Positions 18,345 to 26,473 of a stretch of DNA of 64,000 nucleotides are shown one piece after another. The stretch comes from DASXQK01 sp963724385 (lineage in GTDB: Bacteria; Pseudomonadota; Alphaproteobacteria; Dongiales; Dongiaceae): NCBI GenBank assembly GCA_963724385.1, contig CAVRUJ010000001.1, positions 434,001-498,000 on the forward strand. Reading direction: 5' to 3'. The translations under genes and the position numbers were made by a program. The notes beneath the pieces are model-generated. The model did no database searches, was not told where the DNA came from, and worked only from the letters and a program-made list of their open reading frames with translations. Each line of letters starts with the position of its first letter. Within the stretch, counting starts at the first letter, position 1.

Positions 18345-18845
18345 CTACTGCCCTTGGATCGGAATGGCCAGGCCCGCGGGGTAGACGGGAATCAGCGTTT
18401 CGCCTTTCGCCCTTTCCGGCGCATTGGCATATTTTGGAAATTGCACGCCGGGAATGAGCCCGGCTTGCGGGCCGGTCTCGACGGCCTCGGGCGGGGTCAC
18501 CGGCAAAGGGTTCAGCAGCGGTTTGCCCATGAGCGTCGTGATGCTGCCCGTATAGGCCCGGCCGTCGATGATCAGGGCATATGTGCGCGCGTGTATGTTC
18601 TTCAGGAGCACGGCGCCTGGCCGGTAGGCCATGTGGTGGTTCCTTTCATCGCAATCGAAGATGGTTCCGTTGGCGAGGTGGATTTCGAGCCTGCGCTGGC
18701 AACCCTCAAATGAGCCTTGGACGGTGGTGCGCTCGACGATGAAATATCCGTCACCGGTGAGGGTGACGACGGATTGGCCCCAGGCACCCTGAACCGTCGC
18801 CACGGCAAGGCCGGCCAGGACGGCAAGAGCGAAACTGGCCCTCAT
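18345..18845 (-). CDS. Secreted protein of unknown function
   Basis: A 166-residue protein with an N-terminal signal peptide (a hydrophobic stretch ending in GAWGQ around residue 24) and no family that I recognise. The mature part contains two cysteines (EGCQRRLEIHLANGTIFDC) and a proline-rich C-terminal third. Its ATG overlaps the stop of the deacetylase-like gene by 4 bp (ATGA), so the two are translated together; this suggests a periplasmic role linked to the deacetylase or the export proteins. It ends 41 bp from the lectin-like gene, convergently. Confidence 0.7.
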   Translation of the reverse strand: MRASFALAVLAGLAVATVQGAWGQSVVTLTGDGYFIVERTTVQGSFEGCQRRLEIHLANGTIFDCDERNHHMAYRPGAVLLKNIHARTYALIIDGRAYTGSITTLMGKPLLNPLPVTPPEAVETGPQAGLIPGVQFPKYANAPERAKGETLIPVYPAGLAIPIQGQ

Positions 18846-19603
18846 GACGCGAATAGGGCGTCCAATGGCGGGAATTTCGCCGCGCCGTGCCCGCGCAGCC
18901 GGTCCAGCAACGCCTCCGTCGACAGCCAGGCCTCCTCGTCGTGCCGCAGATGATGGGTCATGATTCCAACGGGCAGCTCCCTGTCGATGAAACCCATCCG
19001 CCTGAGACGGAGTGCCGCGATCGCCTGCCGGGCGATGGCCTCGGACTCTTCCGCCCGGCCGTTGCGCCAATCGACAACGTCGACATGGACATTGCGGCTC
19101 GGCATGGCCAGCGACTGAAAATCGCCGAGCAGAGAGAGATAGCGAAAGCCGAGGCGCTCCACGACGCCGAGCAAATGGGGTGCGAGAAAGTTGTATGGCG
19201 GGACCAGAACCGGCAAGGCGCGTTCGCCGAACAGGTCGTCCATGCGCGACCGGCCGGCGGCCAATTCGCGCGCCACTTCGCGCTCGTCTCGCGATCGGGC
19301 GAGCTCCGCTTTGGGCCGTCCATCCGGCGCGTGGTTGCGATGGTCCCATCCGTGCTGCAGGACACGGACCTGCGCTTCGCCGTTCAGTCGGCGCGCAAGC
19401 GCCGACGTGGCGCTTGCCGGGATAGCCGCGATCGCCAGGGGCAGATCGAGGGCGCGACACAGGTCGAGCAGCCGGTCGAGCGGCCGGCTCTCCTGCGTTG
19501 CGTCGTCGTCTCGCCACCAGAATCGGGCCTGAACCCCGCTCCTCTGCCACAGGTCCAGCTCCCTCGCCACGGCATCCCAGGCGGGCACTGCCACCGAAAT
19601 CAT
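18842..19603 (-). CDS. Polysaccharide deacetylase family protein
   Basis: About 253 residues from the internal ATG at 19603. An ATG at 19696 is in frame, but the extra 31 residues do not resemble the family. The metal-binding motifs of NodB-like deacetylases are visible as WWRDDDA (Asp-Asp) and HGWDHRNH (His-x-x-x-His-like), followed by VPPYNF and a late MTHHLRHDEEAW. No signal peptide is seen, so it may act in the cytoplasm on a sugar intermediate. By family it removes N- or O-acetyl groups. It overlaps the next secreted-protein gene by 4 bp and follows the export lipoprotein gene. Confidence 0.82.
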   Translation of the reverse strand: MISVAVPAWDAVARELDLWQRSGVQARFWWRDDDATQESRPLDRLLDLCRALDLPLAIAAIPASATSALARRLNGEAQVRVLQHGWDHRNHAPDGRPKAELARSRDEREVARELAAGRSRMDDLFGERALPVLVPPYNFLAPHLLGVVERLGFRYLSLLGDFQSLAMPSRNVHVDVVDWRNGRAEESEAIARQAIAALRLRRMGFIDRELPVGIMTHHLRHDEEAWLSTEALLDRLRGHGAAKFPPLDALFAS

Positions 19604-19706
19604 GCCTGTCCAGCGATGGCTGGCCGCGCGAGCCAGGCGGGCAGCGCCCCCGCTTAGCAGGCTGGTCCGCACGGGGTCACATCCGCTCCGGGCCATTCCC
19701 TGCCGC

Positions 19707-20474
19707 TCATGGATGGGTCATGCCTGCATTGTAGGAGTAAGTGGCCGAGGCGGAACCGGGCACCGGCAGCATCTGGCGGATGTACTGATCGACCCAGATG
19801 TCGGCGTCGGCGATGTCGGACCTGGGCACGAAGATCGTGTCGAGAGGATGGACGGTGACGTTTTGGGAGGGGTCTTCCCCGCTGACGATCTTGTTGATGT
19901 TGACCGAGAAGGTCATCGGCTTGCCCGCCACGCTGTTGCGGACGATGATGACCTCGTTCGTGCGTGCGGTGGGCAGCATGCCGCCGGCTGCCATCAGCAC
20001 CTGGAAGACGGAGCGGTCGCCGCTCGGCAGCTCGAGATAGCCGGGATGCTGGACCTCGCCGCCGATGAATATCTGCTGCGAAGCGAAGTTGCGGACGATG
20101 AGCGAGAAATTCGGCTCCTTGATGAAGGCGTATTTGCGGTAGAGATCGGCCAGGTCCATCACGACGTCCTTGGTCGTCCGGCCGGCCGCCATGACCTCCA
20201 CGGGAAGGCCGGGAACGCTGATCTTTCCGTCGGGCTTGACCGAGACAACGGCGTTGTAGTCCGTGTCCACCAGGTGGACGATGTCCACCTCATCGCCGCG
20301 GGCGATCAAATACAGCCCGCTCGCTCTCTGTTGGTCATCCTGCTGCACTTCGGTCATCGGCGTTGCCTTCTTGAGCAACGGGCCGCAGGCGGCGAGTGCA
20401 CAACCGCAGACGAGGATCAGCAGCAGGGACCGCCCCAGCCGAATTCCTTTGCCGAGAACCCCTCGAAGTCGCAT
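19707..20474 (-). CDS. Polysaccharide export lipoprotein (Wza/GumB-like)
   Basis: A 255-residue outer-membrane polysaccharide export protein. The N-terminal signal ends with a lipobox (CALAACG). It is followed by the poly_export (PES) domain, LIARGDEVDIVHLVDTDYNAVVSV with GKISVPGL, and one SLBB-like segment (IFIGGEVQHPGYLELP). It is shorter than Wza, closer to GumB/KpsD-N types, and should form the outer-membrane channel for the polymer together with the Wzz/GumC-like protein encoded upstream. It lies 71 bp after the GH10 gene in the same direction. Confidence 0.9.
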   Translation of the reverse strand: MRLRGVLGKGIRLGRSLLLILVCGCALAACGPLLKKATPMTEVQQDDQQRASGLYLIARGDEVDIVHLVDTDYNAVVSVKPDGKISVPGLPVEVMAAGRTTKDVVMDLADLYRKYAFIKEPNFSLIVRNFASQQIFIGGEVQHPGYLELPSGDRSVFQVLMAAGGMLPTARTNEVIIVRNSVAGKPMTFSVNINKIVSGEDPSQNVTVHPLDTIFVPRSDIADADIWVDQYIRQMLPVPGSASATYSYNAGMTHP

Positions 20475-20545
20475 CGCTCAACTCCCCGGACTTAGGTTTC
20501 CCTCACCGGTATGCGCGTGAACCGCATGCGATCGGTGGGACGCAT

Positions 20546-21688
20546 CTAAACGGCCTTGCGAACCGGTGCGTGCGCAAAGGCCGACAGCATTGCGTAGAAC
20601 GCCGGCTTCGGATTGAAGGCGGCGTCGAAGGGCAGGGGCCGCATAGGCTCTGCGTCCTGCCGCACAAAGTCGGGGCTGGAGTGCGGCGTCAGCCAGGTGT
20701 AGCGATCCGAGAGTCCCCAGGTGACGACTGCGATCACGGCCTGTTCGTCGAGGACGACGTTCAGATACCGTCTGTACATGTCGGCCACCTCCCGGTCGCG
20801 CTGCCCGACATCGGATGGCGTGGTCAGATCGAGCACGTCCAGCTCGGTCACAAGGATCTTCAATCCCATGCCTGCGATCTCGTCCAGGAAGGAACGGTAG
20901 ACCCGCTCGTCGAATATCGATCCGTCCAATCTCAAATGCGACTGCAGGCCGACCGCGTCGATGGGCGTGCCCTGGCTGCGCCAGGATTCCAGAAGGCGAA
21001 GGATGCTGCGCCGGCGGGCCGCATGGTCCGGGCGGTCCATTTCGACGCCATAGTCGTTGTAGACCAGGAGGACGCCGGGATTGGCCTCTCGCGCCGTGCG
21101 GAAGGCGAAATCGACGAAGGATGGCCCGAGCTTGGCCAGGAGCGGCGAGTGGCGCAAGCCGTCAGGCCGGCCTTCCCTGGGGTTGACGATCTCGTTGACC
21201 ACGTTCCAGGAGAAGACCTCTCCGGCGTAGTGCCGCGCCATGGCATGGATGTGGTCGGCGATCGCCTGTTGCGCCTCGCCTGCGCCCGGCAGATCCGAAA
21301 ACCAGTCGGGCGTCGACTCATGCCAGAGCAGATGCGCGCCGGTCAGCTTCAGGCCATGGGCGCGGGTGAAGGCCACATTGGGATCCTCCCGGGCCGGATC
21401 GGCCGTGCCGCGGTCGGGCGCCACCGATCGCCAGGACAGGTTGGCGGCGTAAAGCGCGCACTGCTCGGCAAAGAGCTGGCCATAGCGCGCAGGCGCGGTC
21501 AGGATCGGCACGTCGCTGTCAGAGCCATAGCGCAGGCCGCAGCGGCTCGCCGCATCCTTGAGGCTGGCGAGCGGCTCGGCGCGTGCGCCATCCGCGTGCG
21601 CCAGGATGGCCAGCGCCGCGCTGCCGGCGAGACGCATAGCGCGCCTGCGGCTCAGTGTCGTTGTCTGCGGCGCGAAGTCCCGCGGCAT
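20546..21688 (-). CDS. GH10 family endo-1,4-beta-xylanase-like glycosidase, Tat-type signal
   Basis: A 380-residue retaining glycoside hydrolase of family 10. Recognisable motifs are LTGAHLLWHESTPDW (strand 3), FSWNVVNEIVNP with the acid/base Glu, and ILVTELDVLD with the nucleophile Glu. The N-terminus has a twin-arginine-like SRRRAMRLAGSAALAIL segment followed by ADGARAE, suggesting export by Tat. GH10 proteins inside exopolysaccharide loci probably trim or release the locus's own polymer rather than digest plant xylan; this is inference from its position between the export lipoprotein gene and the chain-length gene, 10 bp from the latter. Confidence 0.9.
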   Translation of the reverse strand: MPRDFAPQTTTLSRRRAMRLAGSAALAILAHADGARAEPLASLKDAASRCGLRYGSDSDVPILTAPARYGQLFAEQCALYAANLSWRSVAPDRGTADPAREDPNVAFTRAHGLKLTGAHLLWHESTPDWFSDLPGAGEAQQAIADHIHAMARHYAGEVFSWNVVNEIVNPREGRPDGLRHSPLLAKLGPSFVDFAFRTAREANPGVLLVYNDYGVEMDRPDHAARRRSILRLLESWRSQGTPIDAVGLQSHLRLDGSIFDERVYRSFLDEIAGMGLKILVTELDVLDLTTPSDVGQRDREVADMYRRYLNVVLDEQAVIAVVTWGLSDRYTWLTPHSSPDFVRQDAEPMRPLPFDAAFNPKPAFYAMLSAFAHAPVRKAV

Positions 21689-21698
21689 GGTCCGGCCC

Positions 21699-23153
21699 TC
21701 AGGTGATCGCCGGCTGTCTCGATTCGGCCGTGATGGCCAGGCGCGGGACGGTCATGAGGACCGGCAGATTGAGCACGCGCTCCGCGCCCGCTTCCGTGAC
21801 GAGGACATTATTGGAGATGACGGCGAAGACGATCACGCCCGCCGCGGCCAAGAGACCCATCAGCAGGCCGCCCGCCAGGAACAGGCTCTTCTTCGGCATG
21901 ACCGGCTTGTCGGAGGCGACCGCCGGCTCGACCTGGCTGACGCTGACCATTTTGGCGCGGTCCATGTCGTCCAGCGCGCGGGCCTGCTCATAGTGCGCGC
22001 GCATCGTCTTCAGGTTGTCGTCGAGCGAGTCGATCCTCGCCTGAACCGCCCGCAACTGGGTATCCGCAGATTCCAACCCCGCCAGCTCGACCTTGATCGA
22101 ATCGATCAGCTTGCGGTAGCTGACAATCTCGTCGGCAAGCGGCGCCAGCTCGGCGTTGTCCTGGACCAGCTCCTGGTCGACCTGCTGGGCGAGGGGATCC
22201 GGGCTGGTCTGGACGCTGGTGAACGACCGATTGAGCGCGGCCATCCGCGCCCGCATGGACTTGATCTCGTCCTCCACCTGCTTCACCTCGGGATGGTCGG
22301 GCGAATAGCGCGCAAGGAGCGCCGTTTCCGTGCGCTTGAGGTCGCTGAGGGCGTTCTGCGCATAGGCCATCTCGTCCGCGTTCGTGGTGTTCGTCGACCG
22401 CGTGAGGTTCGGCACCTTGGCCCGGGCCGTGGTGAGGTACTGGACCCGCTCTCTCAGCATGGTCATCTGGCTCGACAGGTCCTGCAGATGGTTCTGCGCG
22501 TCGACCAGCTGATTGATGTAGGCGCTGCGCTGCTGATCGACGTCGTAGACGTGGGTGTCGATTTTGATCTGCTGACGCTGCTGCTCGTATCTGGCCAGGT
22601 CCTGCAGATCCTGCTGCATGCCCTGCTGATAGGCGAGCGAGCGGTCGGCGGAATAGACCTCGGCATGCCGGGCCTGGAATTCCGCGATCAGGGTATCGAG
22701 GACCTTGATGGCCAATGCGCGATCGCTGTGGTCGAAGGTCACCGCGATCACGTTGGAGAGCTTGACCGGCGCGACGCCCAGGTTGCTGTCGAACTTGTCG
22801 ATCGCTGCGTCCATCACCGTGCCCGACCAAGGCGGATTGTTCAGCAAAGAGGGATAGAGGTTGGCGAGGCCGATGCGCTGGATCAACCGTTCGATGAGGG
22901 CCCGGCTGGTCATGATCGCGATTTCCGAATTCACATCTTCCTGCTTGGTCGTCGTCGGCGCGGACATGGCGTTTTCGCCCTCGCTGCCGGCCAGGTATTC
23001 GCGGCCCGTCTTCACCACCAGGGCCGTTTCGGCCCGATAGATCGGGGTCAATACGAAGAGCGCGGTGATTGCCAGGACAATGGGGAGCAGGAATGCGGCG
23101 AGCACGGTCCGCTTCTTCCGGAAGCCGATGGCCAGGACTTCGCGAAAGGACAT
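21699..23153 (-). CDS. Wzz/GumC-type chain-length and export co-polymerase
   Basis: Inner-membrane protein of about 484 residues from the ATG at 23153. It has an N-terminal Wzz domain (RKKRTVLAAFLLPIVLAI transmembrane segment, then PIYRAETALVVK), a long periplasmic coiled-coil region rich in Gln, Asp and Leu (about residues 180-390), and a second transmembrane segment LFLAGGLLMGLLAAAGVIV near the C-terminus. It ends without the fused kinase domain of full Wzc, fitting the separate CpsD-like gene at 965-1657. In-frame alternatives are a TTG about 11 codons earlier with GGAGG upstream, and an ATG at 23264; the latter would put the palindromic operator inside the gene. Confidence 0.85.
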   Translation of the reverse strand: MSFREVLAIGFRKKRTVLAAFLLPIVLAITALFVLTPIYRAETALVVKTGREYLAGSEGENAMSAPTTTKQEDVNSEIAIMTSRALIERLIQRIGLANLYPSLLNNPPWSGTVMDAAIDKFDSNLGVAPVKLSNVIAVTFDHSDRALAIKVLDTLIAEFQARHAEVYSADRSLAYQQGMQQDLQDLARYEQQRQQIKIDTHVYDVDQQRSAYINQLVDAQNHLQDLSSQMTMLRERVQYLTTARAKVPNLTRSTNTTNADEMAYAQNALSDLKRTETALLARYSPDHPEVKQVEDEIKSMRARMAALNRSFTSVQTSPDPLAQQVDQELVQDNAELAPLADEIVSYRKLIDSIKVELAGLESADTQLRAVQARIDSLDDNLKTMRAHYEQARALDDMDRAKMVSVSQVEPAVASDKPVMPKKSLFLAGGLLMGLLAAAGVIVFAVISNNVLVTEAGAERVLNLPVLMTVPRLAITAESRQPAIT

Positions 23154-23250
23154 GACGGCGTTCGCGTCTTGCAGCCCAGCGTACAATGGCGCCTCCACGA
23201 ATGCGGCGGCAGTCGTCCAGCCTCGATAGCCGCGGGCCCGATGACGAGGC

Positions 23251-23283
23251 ATTAACGGCGACACTCGTTAATGCGCGGTTACG
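23251..23283. promoter_or_regulatory. Palindromic operator candidate, copy 2, in a divergent promoter
   Basis: ATTAACG and CGTTAAT (arms at 23251-23257 and 23266-23272) flank an 8-base centre, followed by GCGCGGTTACG. It aligns with copy 1 at 10389-10421 at 27 of 33 positions. It lies about 100 bp upstream of the preferred chain-length gene start and about 300 bp upstream of the methyltransferase-like gene on the other strand. The rest of the gap up to 23581 holds no gene that I can support. Confidence 0.68.
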
Positions 23284-23581
23284 CTGGCCCTGGAATGACC
23301 ATGAGGGCCGAGGTCGCAGGCAAGCCGCCTTGCGGCGCAAATCTTGGGCTTCAGCCGCGTTTCGGCCGGGCAAGGAGGCGTCTGTGACAAATAGCTGTCT
23401 GGCGACCGGTTCGGCGGCGGTGGCGCGCGCTCGGTCGGTTTTGTTAACTGGATTCTTGCGGCCGCCTTCGATGGGGCGAGGTAAGGCAGGCATGAATTGC
23501 CTTCCCCCTCGCGCCCGGATGGGGTACCGAGAGACCTCCCTCCAATCCCCGTCCACAGCCCCAGTCGCCGGAGACGCTGCC

Positions 23582-24406
23582 ATGTTTCGAGCCATCGAGG
23601 GACTGTTGCTCGACCCCTATCCTCATCGCTCGCTATACCTGGCGCTGGTGAAGAGGCTGAAGCTCTATGGCTACGAACGCAGGGTGCTGCTGGGCGCGGT
23701 CGAACGGCCTCACTATGCTCATTGCCTTTATCAGGGCGCCAGCCTCGCCAAGCGGCTTGGGATTCCGCGGGTCAGCGTGCTGGAATTCGGCGTCGCCAAG
23801 GGCAAAGGCCTGAGGGCCCTCGAGTATCACGCAGGCGAGATTTCCCGCTGCCTCGGCGTTGGCGTCGACGCCTATGGCTTTGACACCGGCGAGGGGCTGC
23901 CGCCTCCGGAAGACTATCGGGATCTGCCTTATTATTGGCAGTCCGGCTTCTACAAGATGGACCTGCCGCGCCTCAAGGCGCAGTTGCGTTCGGCCGAGAT
24001 CGTCTTGGGCGATCTTCGGGACACGAGCCGGACCTTCGTCGCAAAATACGCGCCCGCACCCATCGCGGCCGTGATGATGGACGTGGATTACTATTCCTCC
24101 ACCATGGCGGCCCTGGAGATGTTCCGGGAACTGCCCGACGAGCATGTGCTGCCGCGGGTGTTTTTCTATTTCGACGATGTCCGCGGCACCGACGCGCATC
24201 TCTATTCCGACCACACGGGCGAGCGGTTGGCGATCAAGGAATTCAACGATGCGCAGCCGTTCCGGAAATTCTCCCCGGCCCACTACCTTCTGACCCGCAA
24301 GATCGTCCATCCCTGGTGCCACAGCATCTACGTGCTTCACAATTTCAAGCATTCCGCCTATTGCCGGTTCGTCGGCGCGCGGGGCCGCTATTCGGAGCTC
24401 GATTGA
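23582..24406 (+). CDS. Class I SAM-dependent methyltransferase-like protein
   Basis: About 274 residues from the ATG at 23582; the frame is open much further upstream but that part looks non-coding. The segment VSVLEFGVAKGKGLRAL resembles SAM-binding motif I, GVDAYGFDTGEGLPPPEDY resembles the acidic motif II region, and AAVMMDVDYYSSTMAAL the later acidic motif. This pattern is like TylF/macrocin-type O-methyltransferases, but no closer match can be claimed. It may methylate a sugar of the exopolysaccharide. Its stop overlaps the TTG start of the PAP2 gene. Confidence 0.72.
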   Translation: MFRAIEGLLLDPYPHRSLYLALVKRLKLYGYERRVLLGAVERPHYAHCLYQGASLAKRLGIPRVSVLEFGVAKGKGLRALEYHAGEISRCLGVGVDAYGFDTGEGLPPPEDYRDLPYYWQSGFYKMDLPRLKAQLRSAEIVLGDLRDTSRTFVAKYAPAPIAAVMMDVDYYSSTMAALEMFRELPDEHVLPRVFFYFDDVRGTDAHLYSDHTGERLAIKEFNDAQPFRKFSPAHYLLTRKIVHPWCHSIYVLHNFKHSAYCRFVGARGRYSELD

Positions 24407-25047
24407 CCGATGCCTGGTCGGCCGAAGCCCTGATCCCACCCGCGGACGATCCCTTGCAGAGTTTCTGGACTTTCGTCACCGATTTCGGAGACAGCGCGGT
24501 CACGCTTCCCTTGGCGGGCCTCGCGATGGTCTTCCTGCTGATCTCGGGCTGGCGTCGCGCGGCAGGGGCGCTGCTCCTCGGCGTCGCCGCCGCAGGGATC
24601 GGCATCGGACTTCTCAAGCTGGCGCTGGAGTCCTGCAGCCGGCCGCTCATCGGCGCTTCGATTGTCAACCCCAGCGGCCATATGGCCGTGAGCGTGGCGG
24701 TCTATGGCGCGCTCGCGCTCGTTCTCGCACGCAGGCTCCCGGGCCGGCGTGCCTTATGGATTTGGAGCGCGACGGCAGCGCTTCTTGCCGCGATCGCCGT
24801 CTCACGCCTCGTGCTGCACGCCCATACGGCGGCAGAAGTCGCAGCCGGGACGCTCGTCGGCCTAATGGCCGGGCTCCTGTTCCGCAAGCTTCTTGGCCAG
24901 GAGTCCCGCCCGATTCTCCATTTCGGCTGGTTCGCGCTCGCCGCTGCGGCCGTCGTCTTCGCGATGCACGGCACGCGCTGGCCGATCGAGCATCTGGTCA
25001 AAGCGATCGTGCTGCTGATCCGCCGAGGCATACCGGCCTGCCAATAA
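24403..25047 (+). CDS. PAP2-family membrane phosphatase
   Basis: About 214 residues with five or six hydrophobic segments. The three phosphatase motifs are present in slightly altered form: KLALESCSRP (one residue longer between K and RP than the standard form), NPSGH, and SRLVLHAHTAAE, where Glu takes the place of the usual final Asp. The start is a TTG at 24403 overlapping the previous stop (TTGA), with GGAG upstream; no ATG is suitably placed. It could recycle undecaprenyl pyrophosphate or act on a lipid phosphate. Its last 186 bp lie antisense to the 3' end of the acyltransferase gene. Confidence 0.78.
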   Translation: MTDAWSAEALIPPADDPLQSFWTFVTDFGDSAVTLPLAGLAMVFLLISGWRRAAGALLLGVAAAGIGIGLLKLALESCSRPLIGASIVNPSGHMAVSVAVYGALALVLARRLPGRRALWIWSATAALLAAIAVSRLVLHAHTAAEVAAGTLVGLMAGLLFRKLLGQESRPILHFGWFALAAAAVVFAMHGTRWPIEHLVKAIVLLIRRGIPACQ

Positions 25048-26295
25048 GACACCCTTCGTGCTGAGCTTGCGCGCAGGGAAAGGGTCCGCGGATTGCCGGG
25101 AGGCCGCAGCGCCCGATCCGCCATCGGCGACGGCATGGGAGCCGAACCTGCGCCGCAACGCCACCATGGGCCGCTCGATGCCGTAATAGGACGCGACGGC
25201 CAGGCCCAGCGACAGGGCAGTCAGAGTCGGGAACAGCACGGCCGTCCAGCGCAGCGAACCGGCACCGTGCAAGAAGGGGACCCAGACCGCGATCGGGAGA
25301 ACCACGCCGCAAAGGCTGAAAACCGGCCAATGCCAGAGATAAAGCGAATAGCTCCAGCGGCCCAGCAGGATCGCGACCGGACGGCCCAGCATGCTGCGAA
25401 TAGGCGCCAGCAGCGCGGCATACAAGGTGCCGCCGACACAGATGAACAGGCCCATGCCCTGCACGCTGAAACGCAGGGTGTCGCGGAACCATCCGTCCCG
25501 GATCAAGAAGGAGGCCAGGAGCGCCAGAGTTCCCGCGGCGAAGACGCTCGGCGAGCGCAAAGATGCCAGAACCCTTGCGCTCCGGCGCGAACCAAGCAAG
25601 GTCGCCAGCAGCGCGCCGTAGAGGATCGAATCGACCCGCGTATCGGTCCCGTGCTCGATGCGGAAGGGGACCGCGCAAAACCCGATCTCCGGATGACCCA
25701 CGCAGTACCCGACGACGTGAAAGCGCCAAGCCGTCACGGCCAGAATGAGGGCGGCGATGGCGAAGGCGAGCCGCTCGGGGTTGCGTCCCAACAGCCAGAC
25801 GATCAGCGGAAAGGCGAGGTAGTAGTGCTCCTCGACGGCAAGCGACCAGAGAATGGCGAAGGGATGGGGGACAAAGGGGATTCCCGACTGGTTGCCGCCG
25901 GCCATGGCGTGATAGTTCGTGCCGTAGAACAGGGCCCAGAGGACGTCGCTCTCTGCCATCCGTCCACCAAGGGCCGGGAACAGGATGGCGCTCGCCGCGA
26001 CCATGACGATCAGGGCAGGGTAGAGCCGGAGCACCCGGCGCAGATAGAACATGTCCAACCTGAGCGAGCCGGTCGCTCCGACCTCGGCGAGAAGCTGACG
26101 CGTGATCAAGAAGCCGCTGACGAAGAAGAAGACGGTCACGCCGAAGATTCCCGGCACGAAGGCGCCGAAGCCGAAATGCGACAGCATGACGAGCGCGATC
26201 GAAACGGCCCGCAAGCCGTCCAGCGCGGGGATGTAAGCGAAGGTAGGGCCAGGGGAAACGAGGCTCTCCTCCGCCTTCCAGATTGGAGCCGGCAT
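24862..26295 (-). CDS. Acyltransferase 3 family membrane protein (OafA/ExoZ-like)
   Basis: A 477-residue integral membrane acyltransferase with about ten membrane segments. The family start YIPALDGLRAVSIALVMLSHFG is present with the conserved RAVS/H region, followed by FFFVSGFLITRQL and later WSLAVEEHYYLAFP and SYSLYLWHWPVF. These proteins O-acetylate or otherwise acylate polysaccharides. Hydrophobic sequence ends near residue 380; the remaining hundred residues are polar and lie antisense to the PAP2 gene. The convergent overlap of 186 bp is unusual, and a late frameshift in this gene is possible. Confidence 0.88.
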   Translation of the reverse strand: MPAPIWKAEESLVSPGPTFAYIPALDGLRAVSIALVMLSHFGFGAFVPGIFGVTVFFFVSGFLITRQLLAEVGATGSLRLDMFYLRRVLRLYPALIVMVAASAILFPALGGRMAESDVLWALFYGTNYHAMAGGNQSGIPFVPHPFAILWSLAVEEHYYLAFPLIVWLLGRNPERLAFAIAALILAVTAWRFHVVGYCVGHPEIGFCAVPFRIEHGTDTRVDSILYGALLATLLGSRRSARVLASLRSPSVFAAGTLALLASFLIRDGWFRDTLRFSVQGMGLFICVGGTLYAALLAPIRSMLGRPVAILLGRWSYSLYLWHWPVFSLCGVVLPIAVWVPFLHGAGSLRWTAVLFPTLTALSLGLAVASYYGIERPMVALRRRFGSHAVADGGSGAAASRQSADPFPARKLSTKGVLLAGRYASADQQHDRFDQMLDRPARAVHREDDGRSGEREPAEMENRAGLLAKKLAEQEPGH

Positions 26296-26473
26296 CTTCG
26301 CCTCGCGCGTTCTGCCCGATGGTCCATGAATGGCGGAAAGCGGTTAACCGCAGGTAAGCGCCGTCAGCTTGGCCTGTCGGGCCCTCGCCAGGAACCTTCG
26401 ATTGGTCGTTGGCTTCGTGATACCAATGGCCACTCCGCCGGGGCGGGCCTTCCTGGCTTCAAGGGACGGTGAC

